Part shown: in pieces, positions 32,241-44,239 of the stretch
Layout of the letters: each line of letters begins with the position of its first letter
Numbering within the stretch: the first letter of the stretch is position 1
Assembly (NCBI RefSeq): GCF_001659605.2
Contig: NC_035175.2
Location: forward strand, 31,839,705-31,903,704
Reading direction: 5' to 3'
Source of the DNA: Manihot esculenta
Lineage: Eukaryota > Streptophyta > Magnoliopsida > Malpighiales > Euphorbiaceae
DNA: 64,000 nt
Position numbers and translations under genes: made by a program
The notes under the pieces: generated by a model
Told to the model about the DNA's origin: nothing
The model's input: the letters and a program-made list of their open reading frames with translations, nothing else
Databases searched by the model: none

Positions 32241-32771
32241 CAAGACCTCAGTCAGGTAGGTAGCCGGGCTCCCAAAAGGCCCCAGGCACCACAAAATCGG
32301 CTGAGATGACGAAGCGACAGTAAGGCCAATGAGCCTGAATCTTGCACAAGACCTCAGTCAGGTAGGTGGCCGGGCTCCCAAAAGGCCCTAGGCACCACAA
32401 AACCGGCTGAGATGATGAAGCGACAGTAAGGCCAATGAGCCTGAATCTTGCACAAGACCTCAGTCAGGTAGGTGGCCGGGCTCCCAAAAGGCCCCCGGCA
32501 CCACAAAACTGGCTGAGATGACGAAGCGACAGTAAGGCCAATGAGCCTGAATCTTGCACAAGACCTCAGTCAGGTAGGTGGCCGGGCTCCCAAAAGGCCC
32601 CAGGCACCACAAAACCGGCTGAGATGACGAAGCGACAGTAAGGCCAATGAGCCTGAATCTTGCACAAGACCTCAGTCAGGTAGGTGGCCGGGCTCCCAAA
32701 AGGCCCCCGGCACCATAAAACCGGCTGAGATGAGGAAGCGACAGTAAGGCCAATGAGCCTAAATCTTGTGG
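32241..32771. repeat. tandem array, five copies of 106 bp
   Basis: CAAGACCTCAGTCAGGTAGG starts at 32241, 32347, 32453, 32559 and 32665, an exact 106-bp period. Copies differ by a few bases (GTAGCC/GTGGCC, CCCCAGG/CCCTAGG/CCCCCGG). It lies about 150 bp after integrase in the Tat 3' region. Confidence 0.93.
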
Positions 32772-33265
32772 AGCCAAAACGGCCGGTGGGATCCCCAAGA
32801 TCTCCCCGGAGCAAAAACGGCCAGGATCCTGTAAGATCTCCTTGAGCAAAAAAACGGTCGGCGGGATCCCCAAGATCTCCCCGGAGCAAAAACGGCCAGG
32901 ATCCCGTAAGATCTCCTGGAGCAAAAATGGTCGGCGGGATCCCCAAGATCTCCCCGGAGCAAAAACGGCCAGGATCCCGTAAGATCTCCTGGAGCAAAAA
33001 TGGCCGGCGGGATCCCCAAGATCTCCCCGGAGTAAAAACGGCCAGGATCTCGTCAGATCTCCTAGAGCAAAAATGGCCGCCGGGATCACCAAGATCTCCC
33101 CGGAGCAAAAACGGCCAAGATCCCGTAAGATCTCCTGGAGCAAAAACGGCCGGCGAGATCACCAAGATTTCCCCGGAGCAAAAACGGCCGGCGGGATCAC
33201 CAAGATTTCCCCGGAGCAAAAACGGCCAACGAAATCACCAAGATCTCCCTGGAGCACAAACGGTC
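32772..33265. repeat. second tandem array, about 36-bp units alternating in two types
   Basis: Units start GAGCAAAAACGGCC and alternate between one ending GATCCCGTAAGATCTCCTG and one ending GATCCCCAAGATCTCCCC, so the higher-order period is about 72 bp. At the right end the second type predominates. Minus-strand frames of up to 217 codons here are a by-product of the 3n-length unit. Confidence 0.9.
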
Positions 33266-34400
33266 AGGATTCCTGAAACACAGCCCATATAAGGCTCGTC
33301 AAAGAAAGCGGGAAGTTAAGTATTGACTTCACAGTGAGGAAGACGAAATTCCGAACTCCTGAGCTCGGCACACAGATAGCCCACCAGCTTATACAAAGAA
33401 TAAAAAATCCGAGCTCCTTAATCCGCTGAATGGATAGACTCACGAAGAAAGAAAGAGACCCAGCCTACAGCTCGGATTAACTCACAGTAAAAAACACTTA
33501 GCAAAAATGACCCTGGGAGAGAAAAATGACAAAAAGCTCAACTCCCCACCCCAGTGGAGCATACAGCCCAGACCGTATCGACTGACAAAGGGTCACTTCC
33601 AAAGTGACCAGATATTCGAGCTCATAACCAGAAAGAAAGGCAAACGCGTCTAAAGTGAAGCTGCGCAGTTACAAATAAAAGTCTGAAGATTTACCCCCTC
33701 ACCACTCATACAATAAATGCCGAAGAGGTAAAGGGGCAACCCGAGGAGAAATCCAGTGGCGTGAACAGATGAGACCACAGCTTCAGCACAACAAATCAGA
33801 ACTAAAAGCAAAAAGGCCAGCCCTGCGCATCACCTTCAAAGGTCAAAGATTTCAGCCTACAGTTAAAAACAGAGCTCAAGGGTACGACTAGTCCAGCTCA
33901 GAAAGAGCTTACAAATAAAAATGCCTTAGCAAAATAGATAAGTTTATAAGCCAAATTTCAGTCAATTAATAGAATTTTAGTTTCGATGAGCTTGAAGGCA
34001 AAAAGAGAAAAACAAGCAAAGTAAATGAAAATGAAATTTCATTCAAAGAAAAAGAAGAGTTACAGTCCAATCATCCACGCTACTGAAGGAAAAACCGTCC
34101 TCAAAGGACTTACATGCCTAGGTACATTATCATCTACGTCTACATCACTATCACCTACACTATTATCTTAGCCTTCAATGCAGGAGAATCCTTACAGTTC
34201 GGAAGATGAGCTTCACGAGTCTGTTGGATTCCCCCTTTTTTTTTTAGCTCGGCAGACTCCCTATACTTCCTACACTCCTTTAGACGCTCCTTACATTCCA
34301 GCTGAACTCTGTCTCGATATTACAGGAGAACTGAACAAGTTGATACCCATGAGCATCTCTCACTGTTCCATCATATACTGTGTGTATATCACGCATGAAA
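33266..34400. other. Tat 3' internal region without recognised gene
   Basis: Mixed sequence between the tandem arrays and the antisense ORF. A copy of the PPT-side motif (TTTACCCCCTC ... AGAGGTAAAGGGGCAA) lies at about 33690-33740. The frame at 34178-34420 has no support beyond length. Confidence 0.5.
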
Positions 34401-34416
34401 AACATAAGTCTTCAAG

Positions 34417-35308
34417 TTAAAGTCCTAGGAAGATCAGCCTTGTCGACTGGTTACTGAATGAACAAAACATTCCACGGGAAGATTGACGAGGCATTTTGAA
34501 GAGCAATGGAACAAGTGAACGTTGCAAACCTACACACATACTATGTTGGACTAATTTTAGCAGATTACCCTTGCTTATGTTACATGTGTGAACAGCATCT
34601 TGTATCCCACAATAAGCCTCAGAAACCATATTATTCCATGAGTTTGAGTCAGGAGCAGACATCAGGGGCACCACGAGAACCTTCCCCTTCTTCCCGAGAG
34701 GAAGAAAAGCAGGAGCCGATCTTCTAGAAGCCCAAGACTTCTTTGGAATGCGAACCAGGACAAGCACTTCGATAGGGATGGGACGCTTACCCCCAACCTT
34801 ATCTACTACACCCCCGTCATCCACAAAACCGAGTTTTCTATCCTCGGCAGTTGGGCCGACCTCGGAAAGGATCCCATAAACATTCCTCACAAAGGCGATC
34901 GCAGCCCCGCTTGCAAGGGCCCCCATCTCAGCTATGGAGGCCTCAAGCCTCTCTCCAGAAGCATCACCAAAGGACGGGGCAGGCTTCGCTCCCTTCAACC
35001 TAGAGTCCTCGCTCGGCCTTGAAGTCCGAAGGGACTTGAGAGCTTGAACAGCTAGAGCGGCTGAGACCGACTTGTCGATACTTGGCAGCCTTGAAAACTC
35101 GACACCTTGAAAGCTCGGCTCCGGAGCTCGAGTAGGGGCAGGAAGAGGAGGTCGGCTGGAAGATGTGAATGATATGACTTCGGCCACTTGTTGGGTAAAC
35201 CCCCTCGCCGATCGTTCTACTAGGAGGGCATTCGAGGCGGCGTTCAGGCTCCCTTTGGGCAGCGTAAGAATTTTAGGGGCTCAACCTGATCCATCTTCAT
35301 CTTAGAAG
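34417..35308 (-). CDS. antisense accessory ORF of the Tat element
   Basis: A minus-strand frame of 256 codons (35187-34417) is open and extends without a stop to about 35285. One base out of frame it would join an upstream piece with MDQVEP. A TTTTTTGCAG acceptor sits at 35309-35318, so the region 35308 downward looks like a spliced exon. The product is Ser/Ala/Pro-rich with acidic and basic patches (RPPLPAPTRAPEPSF, EASIAEMGALASGAAI) and no domain I recognise. Accessory genes on the antisense strand of the long 3' region are known in Grande/Tat elements; their roles are poorly understood. Whether this one is intact or expressed cannot be told from sequence. The frameshift near 35280 argues for decay. 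Confidence 0.5.
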
Positions 35309-35318
35309 CTGCAAAAAA

Positions 35319-36043
35319 TCCAGAACCGGGGCAAGTCAGAATGACTCTCAATAAAAATTACAAAAGCAAGATTAAAATAGACCTCCACGAGAGACAAAGT
35401 AATAAGATTTTTGGCTCGCCTTGGCCAGCAAAACAAAAGGAGAGGGGAATATCAAACAGACACCCTGTGGATGTAAAACCCCCGCTCAGACAGACAGATT
35501 CGAAAGAAGACATGAAGAGAATGAAATTAAGGGTTAGCGTTCGAGAAGCAACCTCGAAATACTAGAAAACCCTGTAAAAGGAAGAAGTTAAGGGAAGAGA
35601 TAAACCATACCCTTTCTGTTTAACAGGGAAGACTAAGCTCACATCCTTCTGAAGACAGAAGTATGCGGATCGGAAAGGAAGATCCTTTCATTCCGATGAG
35701 GGTCCCGGAGGTGGCAATGGGGGCAATATCAAGATGTACCCTAAGAATGAGGATTTTAAGCTAAGCGGGAGGATGCTAGACTCTAGGCCAGCGGTACCAG
35801 GATCTTTAAAAGATATTCATGAGAAAAGAAGGAAAGCGTACCTTGAAAATAAAAGCGGGAAGTGGAGATGGTAGTATGCACGAAGAACAGAGGAAAGCCC
35901 GAAGTGGAAAGAGACAGAGGGGATTCGAAAGTCAAAGTGACAAAAAGATGAAAGGGTGTTATGAGGAAAGCAGTACATAAACAGAAGCGGTCATAATGAT
36001 TCTTGGGATTTACCCCCTCGTTAGTTGAGGCAATAACTAACGA
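35319..36043. other. Tat 3' region upstream of the PPT
   Basis: No gene recognised on the plus strand. On the minus strand it could hold the promoter and first exon of the antisense ORF. An inverted repeat (CCCCCTCGTTAGTT against AACTAACGAG ... GGGG) runs from about 36010 into the purine tract. Confidence 0.4.
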
Positions 36044-36060
36044 GAAGGTAAAGGGGCAAT
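36044..36060 (+). other. polypurine tract of Tat element D
   Basis: GAAGGTAAAGGGGCAAT directly precedes the LTR start TGATGACC at 36061. It forms one arm of the inverted repeat starting near 36010. Confidence 0.7.
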
Positions 36061-36551
36061 TGATGACCGCTGGGTTTCTTCGCCCCCGACTAAGGCCAAG
36101 CCCATTAGGGCAGCCCATAATCTAAAGGCTTCTAAGCCTCCTCCAAGAACCAAGTCTAGCCCGCCCGACTCAAAGACCAGGTTCCAGTCTTTTTCTTCAA
36201 ATAGACCGGCCCAGCTCTTTCGGCCCAATAAACAGACTCCTTCTAGGCCTAGTTTTAACCTTATCTTCCGGCCCAGCTCGGAACCGAAATTCAGCCCATC
36301 CGCCTTGTGGGACCGCCCGCATGCGCGTCCGGTAGAATCAGGGGCCGTTACACATGGGATAGAGATCTGATCCCCTCGTACGTCCGTATCAACGTAGCAG
36401 GGACAGGTGGCCCAATGACACACATTCTATTACACGTCACTAGCGGACAAAAGGAAACATATAAAAGGAGAAATATTCTCCTCTAGGTCTAAGCTTTTTC
36501 TAGTTTTACAGAACCCTTGTAAAATCCCATTTTCTGGATCTCAGATCATCA
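36061..36551 (+). repeat. 3' LTR of Tat element D
   Basis: 491 bp, TGATGACCGC to CAGATCATCA, followed by CTATC (36552-36556). It matches the complement of 27459-27954 with small differences, for example near the centre where CGCATGCGCG has become CGCATGCGCGTCC. Confidence 0.92.
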
Positions 36552-36556
36552 CTATC

Positions 36557-36985
36557 AATTGCAACAACCATGTCTGAACACCCTGCAGTAGTGTATAAAA
36601 TTTCGGATTTTATGCCCCGTGCTATCACCATAACTCCTTTCACAATTTTTCAAAAACTCTCCCCGAACACTATTCTGTAACTCGTACTGTCCAACTGGCC
36701 AATAGAGATCACATTCTTCTTCAAGTCAAGAATATACCTGATATCCTGTAGCTTCCACTTACCCCCACTTGAGGTCTGGATACACACATCCTCCCTTTCA
36801 GCAATCTCCAAGGCTTTATTATCAGCAAGATAAATCTTCCCATAATTTCCAGACTTCAAATTATGGAATAATTGTCTGCTCAAAGAAGAATGGAATGATG
36901 CACCTGAATCAAGTATCTATGAGTCAATCGGACTGTCCACACTAAGAATTAAAGCATCAATAATGTCATCTGCAGAATATACAAA
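36557..36985 (-). pseudogene. Ty1/copia element C, protease part
   Basis: The minus strand reads the copia protease region: SIDS-like sequence with DSGASFHSS (36895-36925), then YGKIYLADNKALEIA and GGKWKLQDIRYILDLKKNVISIGQLD. It is bounded by the Tat TSD on the left and the Tekay A TSD (ATCAT, 36986-36990) on the right. At least one stop lies just before the protease motif. Confidence 0.8.
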
Positions 36986-36990
36986 ATCAT

Positions 36991-39030
36991 TGTAACGACG
37001 CGGAAACTAGACCGCTACCGGCTCTAGGATTCAGATTGACTTAAGGTCGCCAGAACCTGTAGCAAGCCTACTATACATTTTGTGTACCTGATAGAATCCC
37101 ATACATGATCAAACATAACAACAAAAACTTAAATATTTCCATGAAATCGAGCTCAATCTGTGCATGTATCATACTGAAAACATAAAACCCATACTAGAGC
37201 CCTCATCAAATGCTCTAGTATGGTTAACATCACATGCCTCAAGCTTGGTTCAAACATAAATCATATTTAAATTTTTACATAAAGATCATGTTAACAGAGA
37301 TTACAAGGTAAAGAAAACTAGGGCCAAGCACAATTCTAATCCATTATACATTACATGTCCACAACTATTCTATTACATTAAACTATTCCAGCCATTAGCT
37401 GACTCTCCCAAACTATCTTTGACCCTGCAAACCTGGGGTTAGGGGAAAGGGATAAGCTACGAGAGCCTAGTGAGCAGAACTATAAAAATAGTTTAATAAA
37501 CATATGCTCATATGAAATGCGTCACAACACAAACAATTCACATCAAGATGGACTTGTCACCAGTAACCCTCTACATAATCTAATGTGCCCGGCCCTCGAT
37601 GGAGCTCCTCATGACTTTCGCTTAAACATAACATAAAATATCCATAAATGCCACGGGCGTAGAATGGGCCTTGACCTGGACTTCCATATCATATCATATC
37701 ATATCATATCGAGGGCTAGTGGGTTATCCAATATCCATCCACATCAACAGATAATTATGCAATGCATCATATTTGTGAATTCTAATGCAACATCCTAATA
37801 TATATCATGGCATTCATGATGCATGAACATTCTTAAGAAGTTTAATTACTTTAAAAAGATAGTTCAGTTCTACTCACCTCTGGCTGACGCTTGACTTAAC
37901 TGGCACAGTTAGCTCACTGCAAGCCTCTACGGTCTCCCTGGTCCGATCCTACACAGATGGACTCATATGAGGGACCAAACATAACTATTACATGCTCTAA
38001 ACAACTTCCCAAAAACCCCCTAAAACATCATAAAATATGCACATAAAACAAGCAAAGGAAGGCTGGGCAGAGAACTTTCAGCGGCATGTTCAGTGGCCGA
38101 AGGTCCTCCACAGATCCGAAAGTCAGGCACTTTCGAGGGCAGGTTCAGCGGCCGAAACCTCAACATAGATCCGAAAGTCATGCTTTCGGGGGCAGTTTAG
38201 GCGGCCAAAAGGCTGGCTCCTCATGCAGTTTCGGCAACCAAACCTGGGTTCTCCAGCAAGGTAGAACCTGAAACTGCCTTATGCACTCAGCCTCCAAAAC
38301 TCCTAAATCCTCACATCCAACCCCTCAAAACATGCATACACACTCATCAAGCATAAGGGGCATAAAACTAGCCTAAACCCCAAAGAAACAACAATAAAAA
38401 AACTCCTAAGAGCAAACATTCATCAAAACTCAACTCAAACCCTATTACATTAGATCTAACCATTTCATGTATTTTTTAACCCTTAACCCTTTTTAAAACT
38501 TACTTAAAACATAGGAAAAGGCGAGGATCTACACTTACCTCTTGAAGATTTAAGGTAGATGCGACCCAAGCTTGGAGTTGAGGAGAAACGGTCTCCAAAC
38601 TTTAAAATCTTGGATTTAAGCTCAAATCTTCAAAAACGAGAGAAAACTTATGCATATTTTGAAGGAAAAACAACAAAATCGACAATGTAAGGGCAAGAAC
38701 TCACCTTTATCCGAAAATGGAGAGAGAAACTCTCCCATTTTCGGACTAGAGGCCTCTTATAGGTGGCTGGCCAGACCACCTTCAGGGGCCGAAAGGAGAG
38801 CTCCTGCGGCAGCACCATGTTCGGTGGCCGAACCTGGGTTTTTTTCCCTCCAAAGTATTTTTCTTCAAAACTATTTTCTTTCTTTCTTAAAACCTTAAAA
38901 TTTTCAAATTCATTTTATAAAACCCTTATTTTACCCTTCTAAGAGGTTTCGACATCCAAGATTCCAGATTCTAACAGGGATTCCATTGGAAGGTTGGAAT
39001 TTCGACGCCGGAGTCTAGCCGGGTATTACA
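36991..39030 (-). repeat. 3' LTR of Tekay element A
   Basis: 2040 bp, TGTAACGACGCGG to CGGGTATTACA. Minus-strand TATA CCTATAAG is at 38756-38763. The GC-rich palindromes are mostly decayed (TTTCAGCGGC, TTCAGTGGCCGAA). Splice-like motifs matching those of B and E are kept (37878-37948). Confidence 0.92.
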
Positions 39031-39067
39031 TTCTCCCCCCCTTAAGAACATTCATCCCCGAATGTTC
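39031..39067 (-). other. polypurine tract and hairpin of element A
   Basis: CTTAAGGGGGGGAGAA-type tract next to the LTR (39031-39045), then the stem GAACATTCA / CGAATGTTC (39046-39067), one position now a G-T pair in RNA. Confidence 0.78.
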
Positions 39068-39117
39068 AATAAGCAAACATAACATCAAGAAAACACATAA
39101 AACTTAAAACACTTACC

Positions 39118-39932
39118 TTAAAAGAGATAAGGGTATTGCTGGAGCATAGACTCCCGGGTCTCCCAGGTGCTCTCTTCCATATTGTGGTGATTCCAAAGGA
39201 CTTTCACCATCGCGATTTCCTTATTCCTCAGCTTTCTGATTTGAGTGTCTATAATCCACACTGGCTGCTCAACATATGTGAGATCTCCTAGGATCTCTAC
39301 ATCAGGTTCATTAAGAACCTTGCCCGGATCTGACACAAACTTTCGTAACATGGAAACATGGAAAACCGGATGGATTCTCTCCATAAAACCAGGTAAATCT
39401 AACTTGTAAGATACATTTCCAATGCAAAAACATGGAAAACCGGATGGATTCTCTCCATAAAAGCAGGTAAATCTAACTTGTAAGATACATTCCCAATCTT
39501 TTGCAAGATTTTGAAGGGTCCGATGTACCTTGGAGCTAGTTTACCCTTTTTCCCAAAGCGCACCCCTTTCATAGGAGACACCTTGAGCAACACCATATCT
39601 CCCTCCTGGAAAACTACATGTTTTTTGCAGACATTTGCATAACTCTTATGTCTGTTCACAACTGTTTTGATCCTCTCTCTAATGATAGGCACTACCCTGC
39701 TGGTGATCTCAACTAACTCTGGCCCTGCCAAGGCCCTTTCTCCTACTTCTTCCTAGCAAACAGGTGACCTACACTTCCTCCCATATAAAACTTCATAAGG
39801 AGCCATCCCAATACTAGCATGGTAACTGTTATTGTAGGCAAACTCTACCAAGGGTAGATGTTGCTTCCAAGAACCGCCAAAATCTAGCACACACATTCTT
39901 AACATATCTTCTATCGTTTGGATGGTCCTTTC
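39118..39932 (-). pseudogene. element A pol: integrase C-terminal part and chromodomain
   Basis: Two open pieces (39731-39399 and 39384-39118) carry [48 protein letters not shown] and the chromodomain-like end [17 protein letters not shown] 74-bp tandem duplication breaks the frame. The upper end is cut by the solo LTR at 39933. Confidence 0.82.
39357..39504. repeat. 74-bp tandem duplication in element A pol
   Basis: CATGGAAAACCGGATGG begins at 39357 and again at 39431, with near-identical following sequence (CTCTCCATAAAA, AGGTAAATCTAACTTG). It duplicates part of the integrase tail and is absent from B and E. Confidence 0.88.
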
Positions 39933-41449
39933 TGTTAGTGTATGTGCCCTAAGCCATTATCTTGGACCTTTTTGTATGTCGTTTTGGTTATTAATAAAAG
40001 AGGTTTTTATCAGTATTATTTGTTTGCATGTTACATAATAATGATTAGCATCCCTGGTTACTTATTATTATGTTGATAATAATAAAATATAGCTAGTATG
40101 ATTATTGATTGATAATCATGAGATGATTATGTATATGTTGATATAATTCAATAATCATAGATACTTGTTAGAGAACAGAGTATTGGATGGACCCGCATTG
40201 AGATAACTACATGGGTTATTATCATAAGTGAATCTCAAAGTAGTTATGTCTTAATCCTTTGACTTGAGATTATCATAGTTTCCAACATGAGGACTATTAT
40301 GTTTTGACATAACCAAACATTATCTTTAATCGGAAAATCATAAAGGTTATGATTGAGCATAGTAGAAATTATGTAGAGGATAATGAATAATCAAGATAGG
40401 ATTTGTCCCTCTCTCTGAGAGAGATATCTTTTGGACCCCTCGATAAGTGAGACTGAGAAATGCATGGCCGTGCTCAAATGAATTGATAGTGTGATCAATA
40501 TCATTTGAATTTATCAGTCTACTTAGAGATCAAGAAATCATAAGTTTGAACATTATAAGTTTGACATTGACCATGACTTATGTTCAAACTAGATATTGTG
40601 TGACAAAGGGATTAATACATGTTCTATTTATTAGGCTTTATCGGACTATTAATCCTCAGATTAGTTGGGTAGTCATAATGTCTTGCTAAAGGCCACTTAT
40701 GACTTATGGGCCTTGTGGGACTGGGCCTATTGCCAATTAATGTGAGCCTATTGGGTCACACACAAAAGAACATTGTTGATGTACTATGTCATATTAATGT
40801 GTTAAAAGCCCAAAGCCCATTAATATAATTAATAATAATAAAGTGTTATTATTATTAATCATTAATATAATTAATAATAATAAAGTGTTATTATTATTAA
40901 TCATTTATTATTATGAGATAATAATATTTAAAAGATCTGCAGTCTATCTGTAACTGTTACAGATAAAGGACTCTATTACATAAGATATTTGAGTATTTGT
41001 GAGATTGTGATAGTGGGTTATGAACACAACTCCTTTTAGGAAAAGGAGTTGTAGGAAAAACACAACTCCTTTTAGGAAAAAGAGTTGTGGGAAAAACAAA
41101 AGACTGAAATATATAAATACCCCTTCTACGAATTGTGGAAAGGATGTTGCACGGTTTTTAGAAAATTCAGTCTAACAGTTGCAGATTGTGGAGCACATAA
41201 TCTATCCATTCTTGAGAGAGCTAGCACTCTAGAAGGATAGAAGACGTTCGTATGGATACTATAGAGGGTGTTCGTTTAAAAAAGCAGCACCATCAGTCCA
41301 ACATTGTATCTTCTCGACGAGATTAACAGGTTAGTCTCATATCCTTCTTGTGAATTAAACGAAGCACTCGGATTCTGGGAAAGGAAATTAGAGATTTTTA
41401 TTTTTCCGCTGTGCAATTTGAGTTGCAATAATCTCTGAATTTCCTAACA
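39933..41449 (+). mobile_element. solo LTR inserted in element A pol, TSD CTTTC
   Basis: 1517 bp from TGTTAGTGTATG to TTCCTAACA, flanked by CTTTC at 39928-39932 and 41450-41454. TATA-like ATATATAAATAC is near 41110. Two internal tandem doublings are visible: about 42 bp at 40817-40900 (ATTAATATAATTAATAATAA) and ACAACTCCTTTTAGGAAAA at about 41028 and 41062. No coding sequence. Lineage not assigned; the start TGTTAG...TGTGCCCTAAGCC has a copia look. Confidence 0.88.
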
Positions 41450-41454
41450 CTTTC

Positions 41455-44239
41455 TGACTGTCCGTCAGTCTGTGGATGAAAGGCAGTGCTAAAGTCTAAC
41501 CTCGTGCCCATAGCATTTTGCAGACTCCGTCAAAACCTGGATATAAACTGGGGTCCCCTATCTGACACTATTGATACTGGAGCCCCATGCAGCCTGACAA
41601 TCTCCTCTACATATACCTGTGCCAATTTGTCCACAGAATAAAGTGAGCAGATTTGGTCAATCTGTCCACTATTAGCCATATAGAGTCTAATCTATTGGGC
41701 GTTGCTGGTAATCCCACCACGAAATCCATCGCTATATTTTCCCATTTCCACTATGGAATCAGTAGTGGGTTGAGCATCCCAGCTGGCTTCTAATGTTTCA
41801 GCTTCACCCTCTGACATATTTCACAAGCGGACACAAACTGCCCCACTTCTCTCTTCATAGTTAGCCACCAATAAACTTTCTTCAGATCCTGATACATTTT
41901 GGTGGCCCCAGGGTGAACACTATACCTGGCATTATGAGCTTCTCTCATAATATCTCCCTTTAGACTTACGCCATCTGGTACACATAATCTGTTTCCGTAC
42001 CGGAGGATCCCTTTGTTATCGAATCTAAACTCACCATTCTTGCCTGTCTGAACAGTTCTCGCTATCTTCACCAACTTGGGGTCCTCATGCTGTTTCTGTG
42101 CCACCTGCTCCAGAAACACGGGTGTCACTCTCATCTGAGCCACTAGTGCACCTGTACCAGATAACTCTAGCTGTAAACCCTCATTAATGAGCTTGTAAAA
42201 TTTCCTCACCACCGGTCTTCTCTCTGCTGTAATATGGAATAAACTGCCAAGTGATTTCCGGCTGAGAGCATCTGCTACTACATTTGCCTTACCTGGATGA
42301 TACTGAATCTTGCAATCATAATCACTAAGCAACTCTACCCATCTTCTCTACCTCAGGTTCAACTCTTTCTGACTCAAGATGTATTGCAAACTTTTATGAT
42401 CTGTAAAAATCTCACATTTTACCCCGTACAGGTAATGCCTCCACATCTTGAGTGCAAAGATCACAGCTGCCATCTTTAGATCGTGTGTAGGATAATTCAA
42501 CTCGTGTTTCTTCAGCTGTTTAGAAGCATAAGCAATTACCCTCTCATTCTGCATCAACACACAACCTAGTCCCACTCGGGATGCATCACAAAATACTGTA
42601 AAATCTTCATTACTGGTAGGCAGAGCTAACACCGGTGCTGACGTCAGTCTTCTCTTTAGCTCTTCAAAGCTTTTCTCACACTGTTCTATCCAAACAAACC
42701 TCTGATTCTTTTTGGCCAATCTGGTCATAGGAGCAGCAATTTTTGAGAAATCCTGGACAAACCTCTTGTACTAACTTGCCAAACCCAAAAAGCTCTTAAT
42801 CTCTATTACTGTAGTGGGTCTGGGCCAGTTAGCCACAACTTCTACTTTCTTAGGGTCCACCTCGATTCCTTGTTCGGACACCACATGCCCCAAGAAAGAG
42901 ATACTCCTCAACCATAACTCACATTTAGAGAACTTGGCATACAAGCCGTGTTCTCTCAGGGTCTGCAACACAATCCTCAGATGATGGGCATGCTCCTCTG
43001 CGTTTCTGGAATACACCAAGATATTGTCAATGAAAACAATAACAAAGTAATCCAGAAACTGACTAAAAACTCTGTTCATGAGATCCATGAATGTTGTAGG
43101 GGCATTAGTTAGCCCAAACGGCATCACTAGGAACTCATAGTGCCCATATCTGGTCCTGAAGGCTTTCTTGGGTACGTCTTCTTCTCTGACTCTTAGCTGA
43201 TGGTACCCGAATCTTAAATCTATCTTGGAAAAATAACTAGGTCCTGCTAGCTGGTCAAACAGACCATCGATTCTGGGTAACAGATACTTATTCTTGGTAG
43301 TGACTTTGTTCAACTGTCTGTAGTCGATACAAAGTCTTAGGGATCCATCCTTCTTTTTCACAAACAGAACCGGAGCACTCCAAGGTGAGGTACTAGGTCG
43401 GATGAAACCCTTATCTACCAACTCCTGCAACTGCTCCTTCAACTCCTTTAAATCTGCAGGTGCCATCCTGTAGGGAGGGATAGAGATGGGTCTAGTTCCT
43501 GGCATTACTTCAATTTCAAACTCTATCTCCCTAGCAGGTGGTAAACCTGACAGCTCGTCTGGGAAAACATCTAGGAACTCTCTGACTACAGGCACCGAAG
43601 CTGGTTCCTTAACCTGACTGTTAAGCTCTCTGATATGAGCAAGAAACCCCTGACAACCCCTCTTAAGCAACCTATGAGCCTGAAGGGCTGATATCAAACC
43701 TCTAGGCATCCTTATCTTGTCTCCTCTGAAGACAACCTCTGACCCATCTTGTTCTCTAAACTTGACTATCTTGTCTCTGCAGTCCAAGGTAGCACCATGA
43801 GTAGAGAGCCAATCCATCCTTAGAATGATATTAAAATCAATCAAATCTAGAACCACCAGGTCAGCTAGAAGGCACCTACCCTCAACAAAAACTGGACTGA
43901 ACCGGCAGACTGACTCTACCATAGATGGATCACACTTGGGCCCACTGACCCAAAGAGGCCACTCTAACCCAGAAGCTATCAAACTCAAACTGTCTACGGC
44001 TCTTGGAGCAAGAAAAGAATGAGAGGCACCAGGGTCCATAAGAGCATACACATCAGAACACCCAATAGTGAGTTTACCTGACACCACTGTATTCGATGTG
44101 TTAGCCTCTGCGCCGGAGCTGAAGGACCTTCCTCGTGGGAACCTGCTAAAAAAGAGGCTGTCCCTCTCCCTCTCCCTCGTCCTTTACCCTGAGATGTGGC
44201 TAAAGCTGCTGGCTGAGCTACACTGCCAGAAGCTGTCTG
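41455..44239 (-). pseudogene. element A pol: protease, RT, RNase H, integrase start
   Basis: From high to low: protease ([17 protein letters not shown] near 44040), RT (44087-42771 is open) with [44 protein letters not shown] and [10 protein letters not shown], where the second catalytic Asp has become Asn. A stop follows FLGLAS at 42771. RNase H is open at 42728-42348 ([11 protein letters not shown]) and integrase at 42332-41790 ([15 protein letters not shown]). The part 41789-41455 continues integrase but lacks a short segment after the primer-like CCACAGAATAAAG. Broken at many points. Confidence 0.88.

Larger units (their letters stand above)
30625..36551 (+). mobile_element. Tat/Retand element D, 3' half
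   Basis: It carries the end of the second RNase H, integrase, a long 3' region with two tandem arrays and an antisense ORF, a polypurine tract and the 3' LTR (36061-36551), followed by CTATC. It completes the inverted half at 23345-27954. Confidence 0.88.

Noticed and set aside
32566..33219. 217-codon minus-strand frame, and others over the same stretch.
   Set aside because: It is a translation of the 36-bp tandem array; the unit length is a multiple of three, so several frames stay open.
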